NCBI GenBank assembly: GCA_019245255.1
Contig: JAFARV010000676.1
Location: 1 to 58,220 of the forward strand
DNA: 58,220 nt
From: Acidobacteriaceae bacterium
GTDB taxonomy: Bacteria; Acidobacteriota; Terriglobia; Bryobacterales; Bryobacteraceae
Direction: 5' to 3'
Shown: one piece after another, positions 8,456 to 16,253 of the stretch
Layout of the letters: every line of letters starts with the position of its first letter
How positions within the stretch are numbered: the stretch's first letter is position 1
Notes under the pieces: model-generated
Told to the model about the DNA's origin: nothing
Database searches by the model: none
What the model saw: the letters and a program-made list of their open reading frames with translations, nothing else
Made by a program: the position numbers and the translations under genes

Positions 8456-9241
8456 TTACTCCTGGAAGCAATCCTGTGCGAGTTTCTCAGAGATATTCGT
8501 TGTATCGTCGGCGTTTTCCGCGATTTTGAGTTCGTGTTGTATATGGGTGTCTGTGGCATCCCAATGGGCCAGGTGCACTAATTCATGCAGCATTGTTCCC
8601 AGCATCTCCGAATAGTTAGTTTGCCAGAAATTCGCCATATTAAAGACGATTGCATGTGACGGATCGTCGGCGGTGAAATCGGCGTTTTGGTTGAAGAACC
8701 TACGCACGACTGGGCTGACAATAGCTCGAAGGTCAACCAAGTCCGTCCCTCCTTTGCCCCGATCGTTTCCGGGGAGACTTCTAAATTTGCTAGCACTCAC
8801 ATCGAGTGCGCTGAGATCCTTGGCGCAAGGGCTGTTTTTCACGGGATTGAAGGATTGAAGCTGCTGGTTTGCGAGCACGGCCCACTTGGCGTCGTGCACG
8901 TGGGTGGCGAACGGTGCAGGCTCATGTGTACTACCATCGATCCGGTGATTAAATGAGTATTCCGAGTTGTCGATCCAGGCTTGTAGGACACCTGGAATGA
9001 TATTGAAAAAAGGCGCCGACAAGCCAAGGTAGTAGAGAGTACCAAATTCGACACTTCAGCTAAAGCTCAGGCCCGTGCCATCGCTATAGGGCGCCGAGGA
9101 GAAGAAAAAATCGCGCCCGGTTGAGTCTATATTGCTGACAGGATCGCTTCCTGCATACCCATATCTATTCCAGCTCTGCGGGGCACTCAGCCTTGCGCTT
9201 CCCGCATACGGATCCGGTGTGATGCTTGTCAGCCGATTCAA
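8456..9241 (-). pseudogene. Orphan RHS C-terminal cassette 2 with HExxH tip, split by TGA
   Basis: One reading frame encodes the end of an RHS core (SITPDPYAGSARLSAPQ, then SWNRYGYAGSDPVSNIDSTG) and continues into a tip containing MLHELVHLAHWDATDTH and ending in NISEKLAQDCFQE. A single in-frame TGA at 9056-9058 interrupts it; downstream codons remain open in the same frame through a TTG at 9022. The cassette lacks the rest of the RHS core, so it looks like an orphan tip placed after the main rhs gene. HELVH is a zincin-like motif. Whether the part after the TGA is translated independently is unknown. Confidence 0.65.
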
Positions 9242-9273
9242 ACCGGTTCCGGAGGGCGCGTGTAGCGCGATTT

Positions 9274-9959
9274 TTATCGGGGTACTGCACCCGGGTATCG
9301 GCGCAAGAATGCGGCCTTAGCCGATTCGGTCCATGTCCATTGTAACGATTCATCGTTAGTCAGCTTGCCGTCTAGGCCATATTCATTGCGAATGTGACTC
9401 GCGACGAGCGAGTCCATCTCCGCAAACGGGAAGAAACGCCTGTTTCCAATGTCATACGCGATCCTTATTTCAGGCGTCCCCGAGGCGAAGATGGCAACAT
9501 TTCTTTCGCTTGAGCTCCATACGACGATTGCGAAATTAAGAAAGACGTCGGCCCTGCACTCATACAGTATCCGCTCCGGATGTTGCCTGGATTAATCGCA
9601 ACGTATGCTGCGCTAGCGGCGACCTTCCCTCCGGTTATAACACTCGTAAAGCCCATCGGAAACTGGGCCGGTGTTAAAAGTTGAAGGGCCCCCCTCAACT
9701 GTTGATTAGCAGAACTCTGGCCTTCCAAGTGGTCCGCGACCGTCTCGACGTAGTTAGCTAAAGCTTGGCAGTCAGTCTCCTGCCCCGATTTGACGAGCCT
9801 AATTAAGTTGTCTCGCAAAATAGTCCTCTGTTGCGGTGTGAGTGGTAGAGGGTCTCTTGGAGCTGGGGGCTGGTGCGCCGCCCGGGGCACCAGATGGAAC
9901 GAGGAGTACAGCACAATCGAAATAGGACGATGTCGTGACTCCACCCGCTGTGACCGATC
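9274..9959 (-). pseudogene. RHS C-terminal tip 1, multiply frameshifted
   Basis: Directly after the RHS core end (DPINHFDLLG near 9960) protein-like sequence continues only by changing frame. One frame gives TPQQRTILRDNLIRLVK and CQALANYVETVADHLEG; after about 9590 another frame gives PERILYECRADVFLNFAIVV, IRIAYDIGNRRFFPFAEMD and ends FLRRYPGAVPR with TAA at 9274-9276. At least two frameshifts are needed. The tip resembles no toxin family I can name. It is followed by the orphan cassette 2 in the same direction, the usual arrangement of tip displacement in RHS loci. Confidence 0.5.
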
Positions 9960-11506
9960 CCCAACAGGTCGAAATGATTGATGGGATCACCACCCGAACA
10001 TATATACCGGTTCCAAGTTGCTGGGTCACCCGGATTTATCTTCGACGTTGGTGTCGCCTGATATGGATCCTGGGTCATGAAGCGAACAATCCCAGAGCTG
10101 TAATACCGCTGATAAGCATAGTCCAGTCCCGTTGCCGAATCCCGCGTGTAAGTCGCGAACTTTTCCTGATCATTCGAGGGATTAGCCGGATTCGGGTTGT
10201 AGCGGTTTTTCCCTTTAGGGGAAGTACTTGGCTCGGGATTGCAAGCGGTCTTCCGGCGTGAGCAGGCGGCCGGCGAACCAGATATCGTGGTTGTGCAACC
10301 GACTGTTACCGTTCCGAATTCTGGATCGAGTAAACAGCCAGTTTCTTGCCATCAATCCCGTAGAAGTAGAGCTGCTCATTCGAGTAAGTCTGCGTTGAGG
10401 CGTTGTAAGTCCCTTGATAGATCCGCTGGTTTGACGAATCGTAGCCATACAGCGCCTGATTGCCACCTGGCGCAGGCACGGCAACAGTCATCCGATTCTC
10501 GATGTCGTAGCTGTACGCAGCGGCGAAGGAGCCCGTTCCGAGAGCCGTCAGGTTGCCGTTGTTGTCGTACTGCGCTCCGTTGGCGTTCAGGCGGTTAGTT
10601 GTCGGATCGGTACTCAGCGCGGTATTGCTGGGTGCGGCTGCGCCGATTTTCTGGATCAGATTTCCGAAACCGTCATAGCTGAACTGCTGACTCCAGTTAC
10701 CGGTCGGGTCGCCGGTGCCGTTTGCCTGAATCAACCGACTGAGCGAGTCGTACGAATAGGTAATGGTTTCCCCGCTCACCACGTCCGTTTGCGACAGAAT
10801 GCGCCCGTTGTTCTGCGTCGCCGAGTAGTTGTACTTGAAGTGAACATTGGCGCCCGACACCAACTCGGTCATCTGCAGATTCGCATTGTAGGAACGCGTC
10901 TCGGTGAAGGCTGCCGCGTTAAGTTGGAGCATCTGATTTGCCGGACCGTAACTGACCCCGCTCACCAGCGTTTGACTGTTCGGACCGTTCATGGTGTTCA
11001 GCCGGTACATGGCATCGTATCCATAAGTGTATTGCGGGCCGGCCGTGGTCACCGCCCCGTTCTGCCACTGCGCAAACGGGTACTGCACGCCGGTGACGGC
11101 GCCGGTGCTGTCGTAGGCGTAGTCGGCTTCGAGATTGGGCGAGTACGAGCCCAACGCCGGGCCCGAAACATTCAGCCGCTTGGCCGTAACGCCGCCCGCG
11201 GCATGATAGCTGTAGAGTTCCGCAAACTGCAGGCTGTGCGGGCCTGAATACTGCACCTCAGACACGCGTCCCGCGGTGTTCGATGAGAACCCGCCGTTCG
11301 TGCCGTCGTAGGTGAGCGTGGTCCGCTGCGTCACATCCTCATTGAATGTGCCGTTCACCAGTTTTCCGCGCGAGATCTGGATCAGCCGGCCATAGATGTC
11401 ATAGCTGTATTGAACCTGCTGCGACTTCGCATCGGTCTTAGTCGCGAGCGTACCGTCGCTGTTATAGGTGTAGCTGGTGGCGATGTTTCCGGCGTAGCTG
11501 CGCTGC
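9960..11506 (-). pseudogene. RHS repeat core fragment, frameshifted and 5'-truncated
   Basis: About 400 codons (11506 down to 10306) encode classic RHS/YD repeats, for example YTYNSDGTLATKTDAKSQQ, YDSLSRLIQANGTGD and AAYSYDIENRMTVAVPAPGG. The core then continues in two further frames: IWFAGRLLTPEDRL near 10240-10280, and KFATYTRDSATGLDYAYQRY to the core end DPATWNRYICSGGDPIN near 9975-10150. So at least two frameshifts break it. The N-terminal part of the gene is missing: RHS sequence begins immediately after the stop codon of the damaged vapC. RHS proteins deliver C-terminal toxins; this copy is probably dead. Confidence 0.85.
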
Positions 11507-11736
11507 TTACCAGATGACCCGAAGACCGCGGTATTTCTTGAACTCGCGGTCCGTCGCCACGCGCGGAACATCCTCCTTAAGCGCTGTTGCAATGAGCAGC
11601 CGGTCGAATGGGTCGTTGTGATGCCGTGGAAGCCCGAATGTGCGATATGCGTGAAAGGCTGTTAAGGGAACGATCGTCAGATGCAGATCCCGGCGGCGAC
11701 ATACAATGCGGTCGTGTCCAGGAGAATGCGCCGCAT
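11507..11736 (-). pseudogene. vapC-type PIN toxin with internal deletion
   Basis: The ATG at 11736 overlaps the antitoxin stop (TGATG) and begins MRRILLDTTALYVAAG, the normal PIN start with the first catalytic Asp. The frame then ends after about 19 codons. A different frame continues with LTIVPLTAFHAYRTFG, then HHNDPFDRLLIATALKED and DREFKKYRGLRVIW, the normal PIN C-terminus. Roughly 55 residues of the middle, where a catalytic Glu should be, are missing. The toxin is therefore inactivated by a deletion plus frame change. Its stop abuts the RHS fragment. Confidence 0.8.
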
Positions 11737-11990
11737 CAATAACGGCCAGCGATAAAGTCATCGACTTCTTGGTCCGTCATGGGCCGGGTCGCTTCACGAA
11801 ATTGCTCCGGCGTCATGTGCACAATACCCCGCAACGTGCCGAACTTCGGCGCGGGGCGCTCTTCGTTATTCGCAGGGACAATGGTAATGACTGGCTGTCC
11901 GCGGCGGCAAATCGCTACGCGCTCACCCTTCTCGACCAGTGCAATGAGCTGGGTGAGCTTATTTTTTGCTTCCGCCACACTGACCTTCAC
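11736..11990 (-). CDS. Phd/YefM-type antitoxin
   Basis: From the GTG at 11990 this 84-aa protein shows the Phd/YefM pattern: VSVAEAKNKLTQLIALVEKG, ERVAICRRGQPVITIVP, then an acidic, flexible C-terminus (MTPEQFREATRPMTDQEVDD). It overlaps the damaged vapC by one base. The antitoxin is intact although its toxin is not. A longer in-frame reading upstream would run across the methyltransferase start and is not protein-like. Confidence 0.85.
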   Translation of the reverse strand: MKVSVAEAKNKLTQLIALVEKGERVAICRRGQPVITIVPANNEERPAPKFGTLRGIVHMTPEQFREATRPMTDQEVDDFIAGRY

Positions 11991-12152
11991 AACCTCATCA
12001 TAGCTATGTAAATGGCTATCAAGTGGCGCCTTCAATGACAACGGCCGCCTGTGGCCGCGAGTGCGTGAAGAGCGCCCCGAACTTCGCTGAACCGATTCGG
12101 GGCACCAGCAGGTAGCACGCCGGGTTGTGCTTACGACGGATAATCGTCTTGC

Positions 12153-13262
12153 ATGTTTAAGAAGCTCTGGGACGCAGCTCTGAAGAGAATGCACAGGTGG
12201 GCGAGCTGTGAACTTGCGGGCCTCAATCGGTTGCCTCCCACGCTTGTTAACGAAAACCAACCTGCGAACACTATCGCGGGTGAACCCTCGGATTATGAGC
12301 AGCGGATTGAGCAGGAAAAGGCTAGTTATAGAGACTGTCTGAATGTGCATGACCTCCCAAGGATCGCGGCGTATTGGCATGAGCGCCACCTTCTGCCTAA
12401 GTTTCAACACTTCGGCATTACTCATCCGGGCGAAATCTTTGAAGTGGAAATATCGAAACGATGCGCCTCAAACGCAAATGTTAATCAGGTCCTGAGCATC
12501 GGATCGGGCAATTGCGATCTCGAGGTAAAGCTCGCAGCATTTCTGAAGAGTCACGGACATTCGAACTTTTTAATCGAGTGTCTGGATCTAAATCCGGCTA
12601 TGCTGGCGCGTGGTGCGGTTTTAGCTGGAGAGTACAACGTCTCTGAGCACATTCGACTTACAGAATGTGACTTCAACGATTGGCAGCCCGAACAGGAATA
12701 CGATGTCATTGTTGCGAGCCAATCTCTTCACCATGTCGTGAAATTGGAAGCTCTACTCGATGGAGCGAAGCGTTCTCTGAAGCACGATGGCTATTTCTTG
12801 GTTTCGGACATGATAGGCCGTAATGGTCATATGCGCTGGCCGGAGGCTCTGGAGATCGTCCACGAATTTTGGCGGCAACTCCCCGGCGGCTACAGATATA
12901 ATCACCAGCTTCGCCGTTATGAGGATCTCTTTGAGAATTGGGATTGCTCACAGGAGGGTTTCGAAGGAATACGCTCGCAGGATATACTTCCTCTTTTGAT
13001 CGAGCGCTTTCAATTTGAAATGTTTCTTGCGTTCGGAAATGTGATCGATCCTTTTGTTGACCGCTCATTCGGCCACAATTTCCGGCCGGAGACGGACTGG
13101 GACCGGAATTTTATCGATCGCGTTAACGAGCGAGACGAAGCGGAGTTGACGTCGGGTACAATCAAGCCGACCCATCTTGTCGCGGTTATGCGCCGGTCGG
13201 TTGTAGGGCCGATGAGGTACTTACCTCCGATGACGCCTGAGTTCGCACTGCGACGCACCTGA
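12153..13262 (+). CDS. Class I SAM-dependent methyltransferase
   Basis: This 369-aa protein has a Rossmann methyltransferase core. Motif I is VLSIGSGNCDLE near residues 113-124, an acidic strand CLDLNPAML follows, then DVIVASQSLHHVVKLEALL (motif IV region) and LKHDGYFLVSDMIGRNGH. The substrate cannot be told from sequence. The N-terminal 100 residues and C-terminal 120 residues have no recognised domain. It is a single gene divergent from the Phd antitoxin, and does not look linked to the flagellar genes downstream. Confidence 0.85.
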   Translation: MFKKLWDAALKRMHRWASCELAGLNRLPPTLVNENQPANTIAGEPSDYEQRIEQEKASYRDCLNVHDLPRIAAYWHERHLLPKFQHFGITHPGEIFEVEISKRCASNANVNQVLSIGSGNCDLEVKLAAFLKSHGHSNFLIECLDLNPAMLARGAVLAGEYNVSEHIRLTECDFNDWQPEQEYDVIVASQSLHHVVKLEALLDGAKRSLKHDGYFLVSDMIGRNGHMRWPEALEIVHEFWRQLPGGYRYNHQLRRYEDLFENWDCSQEGFEGIRSQDILPLLIERFQFEMFLAFGNVIDPFVDRSFGHNFRPETDWDRNFIDRVNERDEAELTSGTIKPTHLVAVMRRSVVGPMRYLPPMTPEFALRRT

Positions 13263-13313
13263 CCTATTTGTCGCAACGGGGAGCTTTGATGGACGCTGCG
13301 GACTGCAGTCTCT

Positions 13314-13604
13314 TCAGTTCATCCACGAACCGTTCACACGGCCGGACTTCCCTGCCCTGCGCCCTGTGAACGCCAGATGCGCGAGCAACGAACCGTATAC
13401 CTCATCGCCAAACGGCTGATCGGTGGTTCTAAGCTCGCCGGCAATCTCGGCCAATAGCTCCAGACGCTCCTGCTCGCCGGCGTCCGCCTCACTCGCGGTG
13501 CCGACACGCTCGAGTTCTTGATCGAGCCGGTTCTTATCGCGGCTTTGCCACGCTCCAAGAATCGCTCTCGCTTGATACGCCGAACCGGAGAATTGAGCCT
13601 GCAT
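13314..13604 (-). CDS. Small hypothetical protein, possible
   Basis: A 96-aa reading frame from the ATG at 13604 encodes a helical, charged protein (ILGAWQSRDKNRLDQELERV, EQERLELLAEIAGELRTTD). Its composition looks protein-like and it fills the gap between the methyltransferase and motA, on the opposite strand. No homologue is recognised and no ribosome binding site is clear, so it may be spurious. If not real, 13263-13691 holds only the upstream region of motA. Confidence 0.35.
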   Translation of the reverse strand: MQAQFSGSAYQARAILGAWQSRDKNRLDQELERVGTASEADAGEQERLELLAEIAGELRTTDQPFGDEVYGSLLAHLAFTGRRAGKSGRVNGSWMN

Positions 13605-13691
13605 TGTCGTCAATACTCTTTTCGGCCACTTGGCGGAATATTCCGGACTGGAACAAGACGGCAGATCAACCGATACGACAGTCAAGCCGAC

Positions 13692-14534
13692 ATGCCACCC
13701 CAAATGCCGACACGCCGCTTTGATCCCACGTTCGTCGTTGGACTGGCGATTGCTGCTCTATGTATTTTGGGCGGCCTGATCCTCGAGCGAGGAGAAGTAA
13801 GAGACGTCACTCAAGTGACGGCAGCCCTGATCGTTTTCGGCGGCACCATCGGCGCTGTCGTGGTCAGCACACCGCAGGCTGTTCTCATGAGTGCATTAAG
13901 GCGTGCGCCTTCGGTGCTGTGGAATAACGCCGAAGATCCTGCGCAGCTGCAGGAAAAATTGATCTCATGGGCCATCACGGCCAGGCGTTCCGGATTACAG
14001 GAGCTCGACTCGGTGGTGGAGGAGATCGAAGACCGGTTTTTGAAAAAAGCCATCATGTTGCTGGTCGACGGCTTCAGTGCAGACGAGATCCGGCTGCTTC
14101 TCGAAACCGACATGGACCTCTCGGACCGCCAGGCCGATAGCGACGCCAAGGTATTCGATGCGGCGGGCGGTTATGCGCCAACCATCGGCATTATCGGCGC
14201 GGTCCTGGGGTTGATTCAGGTGATGAAGCACCTGGACAACATGTCGGAGGTCGGGCGCGGCATCGCTGTGGCCTTTGTTGCTACGGTCTACGGAGTCAGC
14301 GCCGCAAACCTGCTTTTTCTGCCGATGGGCAGCAAGATCCGCAATCAGGCGCGCGCCGCAACGAGAACCCAGGAGATGATTATCGAGGCCGTTACGGCGA
14401 TACAGGAAGGCAAGAACCCGCGAGTGATCCGGCAACTGCTCGATCCCTTTGTAGGTGACGCTAAAGCTCCTAAGAAGGTGGCCGAAGCCGCTGGAAACGC
14501 GCCCGGTTACGCCGAGACCAGAAAGGCAAGCTAA
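13692..14534 (+). CDS. motA: Flagellar stator protein MotA (copy 1)
   Basis: This 280-aa protein is MotA, the ion-channel subunit of the flagellar stator. It shows TM1 with FVVGLAIAALCILGGLILE, a second helix around VTAALIVFGGTIGAVVVSTP, a large cytoplasmic loop, then the family signature AAGGYAPTIGIIGAVLGLIQ and GIAVAFVATVYGVSAANLLF. Start at 13692 (or 13704) is chosen because the first membrane segment begins soon after; earlier in-frame codons give non-membrane filler. It is followed 2 bases later by motB. A second, paralogous motAB pair lies at 18051-19543. Confidence 0.95.
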   Translation: MPPQMPTRRFDPTFVVGLAIAALCILGGLILERGEVRDVTQVTAALIVFGGTIGAVVVSTPQAVLMSALRRAPSVLWNNAEDPAQLQEKLISWAITARRSGLQELDSVVEEIEDRFLKKAIMLLVDGFSADEIRLLLETDMDLSDRQADSDAKVFDAAGGYAPTIGIIGAVLGLIQVMKHLDNMSEVGRGIAVAFVATVYGVSAANLLFLPMGSKIRNQARAATRTQEMIIEAVTAIQEGKNPRVIRQLLDPFVGDAKAPKKVAEAAGNAPGYAETRKAS

Positions 14535-14536
14535 GA

Positions 14537-15334
14537 ATGGCGAAGCGACGCAAACACGAAGAGCACCCCAATCATGAGCGTTGGATGGTCTCTTATGCCG
14601 ACTTCGTCACGCTGATGTTCGCACTGTTTGTGGCGATGTATGCCATCGCTCTGAAGGACCATACGAGCGGCAAACGGGTGGCCGAGTCGGTGCGGCAAGC
14701 GGTTGCCACGGGCGGTCTTGCCAGCACCGTGCGCGTGTTTTTGGCGAAGGATCCGTCGGCCAAAAATGGCGCGAGTGCCGGAACCGCGAAGAAGGATATA
14801 CAGACCGCTAAGGGAGATCCACCCGCGCCGCCTGTGCCTAAGGTGGATCCGAGTCTTCTCGAACCATTCCGCCGTCTGAAGGAACAGCTCAAAAAGCAGG
14901 TGGATGCCGGCGCCATCGGCTTGCACCTCGAAGCCCGTGGATTGGTGATTACGCTCGAAGAAAAGGCCTTCTTTGCTTCGGGCGATGACGACATCTATCC
15001 ACAGGCATATCCAAGCATTGAGCGGGTCGCCAGTATCGTGGGCGAGTTGCCCAATGCAGTCCGCCTCGAAGGGCATACCGACTCGATCCCAATCCACACC
15101 GCACGCTTCAAAAATAACTGGGAACTGTCGACCGCCCGCAGCATTGCTCTCCTGCAATTGTTTGAGACCAAGTATGGCCTCGATCCGAAGCGCTTCGCCG
15201 TGGCGGGTTACGCTCAGAATCTGCCGATCGCTTCCAACGACACCGAAGAAGGCCGCACCCGCAACCGGCGTGTCGAAATCGTGATCCTCGGCCGCCAAAA
15301 CGCGCCTACAACGGAAGCCACCGGCAGCCACTGA
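14537..15334 (+). CDS. motB: Flagellar stator protein MotB (copy 1)
   Basis: This 265-aa MotB has a basic N-terminus, one transmembrane helix (SYADFVTLMFALFVAMYAIA) with the conserved proton-binding Asp, a linker of about 100 residues, and a C-terminal OmpA-like peptidoglycan-binding domain (LEGHTDSIPIHTARFKNNWE, ELSTARSIALLQLF, NRRVEIVI). It anchors the stator to the cell wall. It follows motA by 2 bases. The linker is longer than in MotB copy 2. Confidence 0.95.
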   Translation: MAKRRKHEEHPNHERWMVSYADFVTLMFALFVAMYAIALKDHTSGKRVAESVRQAVATGGLASTVRVFLAKDPSAKNGASAGTAKKDIQTAKGDPPAPPVPKVDPSLLEPFRRLKEQLKKQVDAGAIGLHLEARGLVITLEEKAFFASGDDDIYPQAYPSIERVASIVGELPNAVRLEGHTDSIPIHTARFKNNWELSTARSIALLQLFETKYGLDPKRFAVAGYAQNLPIASNDTEEGRTRNRRVEIVILGRQNAPTTEATGSH

Positions 15335-15341
15335 CGAACCG

Positions 15342-15372
15342 CGCAAACCGGTCGTATCCGCCCTTTGCGCTA
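15342..15372. repeat. GCGCAAA...CCCTTTGCGC imperfect palindrome (element 1)
   Basis: Just after motB copy 1 an imperfect inverted repeat has arms GCGCAAA and TTTGCGC, with the right side reading CCCTTTGCGCTACT. The same right-end 14-mer recurs at 19676-19689 after motB copy 2, and a related perfect hairpin lies at 20118. It could be a REP-like element or a transcription stop. Confidence 0.5.
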
Positions 15373-15429
15373 CTGACCAGAAATCAACGCCGGCCGTCAA
15401 TATCCCGACGCCCGGAATCAGATCAACAG

Positions 15430-15471
15430 CAGCTAACAGCTAAAAGCTGACAGCTAACGGCTAAAAGCCTA
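15430..15471. repeat. 21-bp tandem repeat, two copies
   Basis: Two adjacent 21-base units read CAGCTAACAGCTAAAAGCTG(A) and CAGCTAACGGCTAAAAGCCT(A), 18 of 21 positions identical. They lie in the 176-base gap between motB and fliW, about 40 bases before the fliW start. Several AGCT palindromes sit inside. Function is unknown. Confidence 0.7.
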
Positions 15472-15510
15472 ATGGCCCCCGACGTGCATTCCTTGCCATA
15501 ACTGAAACGC

Positions 15511-15969
15511 ATGCCCACTTGCCAGACCAAATTCCATGGCCCGATCGCTTACGAGCCGGATCAGGTGCTGAAAGTGCCTGCAGGACTGTTTGGGTTTGCG
15601 GGGGAGACGGAATTTCTTCTGCTCGAACTGCCGTCTGCGAGACCGATCGCATTTGTGCAAAGCGTTCACACGCCGGCGCTGTGTTTCATTAGCCTGCCGG
15701 CGCAAGTGGTAGATCCCGCTTACCGTTTGGCACTCAAAGCCGAAGATATCAAGGCGCTGGGATACACCCCGGATGCGCCTCCGGCCATGGGCAAAGAGGT
15801 TCTTTGCCTCGCGCTGCTGATGGTGGAGCCGGAACAGCCGACTACTGCCAACCTGCTCGCGCCCCTGATCATCGATATTGCCCGCCACCGCGGACGTCAG
15901 GTCATCGTAAACGCGCCCTACTCGCATCGGAGTCCGGTGGCGCCGGAAGGATTGAAGAGGGCGTGTTAA
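15511..15969 (+). CDS. fliW: Flagellar assembly factor FliW
   Basis: This 152-aa protein fits FliW, which in Bacillus binds both flagellin and CsrA and so releases flagellin translation only when export is working. Visible family features are the opening TKFHGPIAYEPDQVLKVPAG, LFGFAGETEFLLLEL, PALCFISLPAQVVDPAY and the C-terminal NLLAPLIIDIARHRGRQVIV. It overlaps csrA by 7 bases, the standard fliW-csrA pairing, and precedes fliD. Confidence 0.95.
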   Translation: MPTCQTKFHGPIAYEPDQVLKVPAGLFGFAGETEFLLLELPSARPIAFVQSVHTPALCFISLPAQVVDPAYRLALKAEDIKALGYTPDAPPAMGKEVLCLALLMVEPEQPTTANLLAPLIIDIARHRGRQVIVNAPYSHRSPVAPEGLKRAC

Positions 15970-16253
15970 TCAGCCGCAGAAGAGAAGGTGAGGGATTGCT
16001 GATCGGCGATGGCGTCGAAATCCGTGTCATCAGCGTGCGAAGGAAGAAAGTGATCCTCGGTATCCTTGCGCCCCGCGAGGTGAAGATCACGCCTACCAAG
16101 CTGAGCGATGCCGAGCTGGCAAACACAATCGCTGCGGCGAATTCCGTCAGTCTGTCCGATCTGCTGCTGCAGCCTCCGGGGGAAGGCGAGCATGTTCTTT
16201 TTCTCTTGCAATCGGCTGAAGCGGCCGATAAGAAATCTGGGAAACCAGAATGA
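15963..16253 (+). CDS. csrA: Carbon storage / flagellin translation regulator CsrA
   Basis: CsrA (96 aa from the GTG at 15963) is an RNA-binding translational repressor recognising GGA motifs. The start VLISRRREGEGLLIGDGVEI, the strand VRRKKVILGILAPREVKI and the following helix match the family. Two odd points: the usual Leu-Val-Leu-Ser-Arg start is altered to Val-Leu-Ile-Ser-Arg, and there is a C-terminal extension of about 25-30 residues beyond the usual 60-70. It overlaps fliW and, by ATGA, fliD. The flagellin leader at 26438-26515 contains several GGA motifs and is a likely target. Confidence 0.93.
   Translation: MLISRRREGEGLLIGDGVEIRVISVRRKKVILGILAPREVKITPTKLSDAELANTIAAANSVSLSDLLLQPPGEGEHVLFLLQSAEAADKKSGKPE

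Noticed and set aside
14531..15400. 289-codon open frame on the minus strand
   Set aside because: Opposite motB copy 1, with no recognisable protein features.
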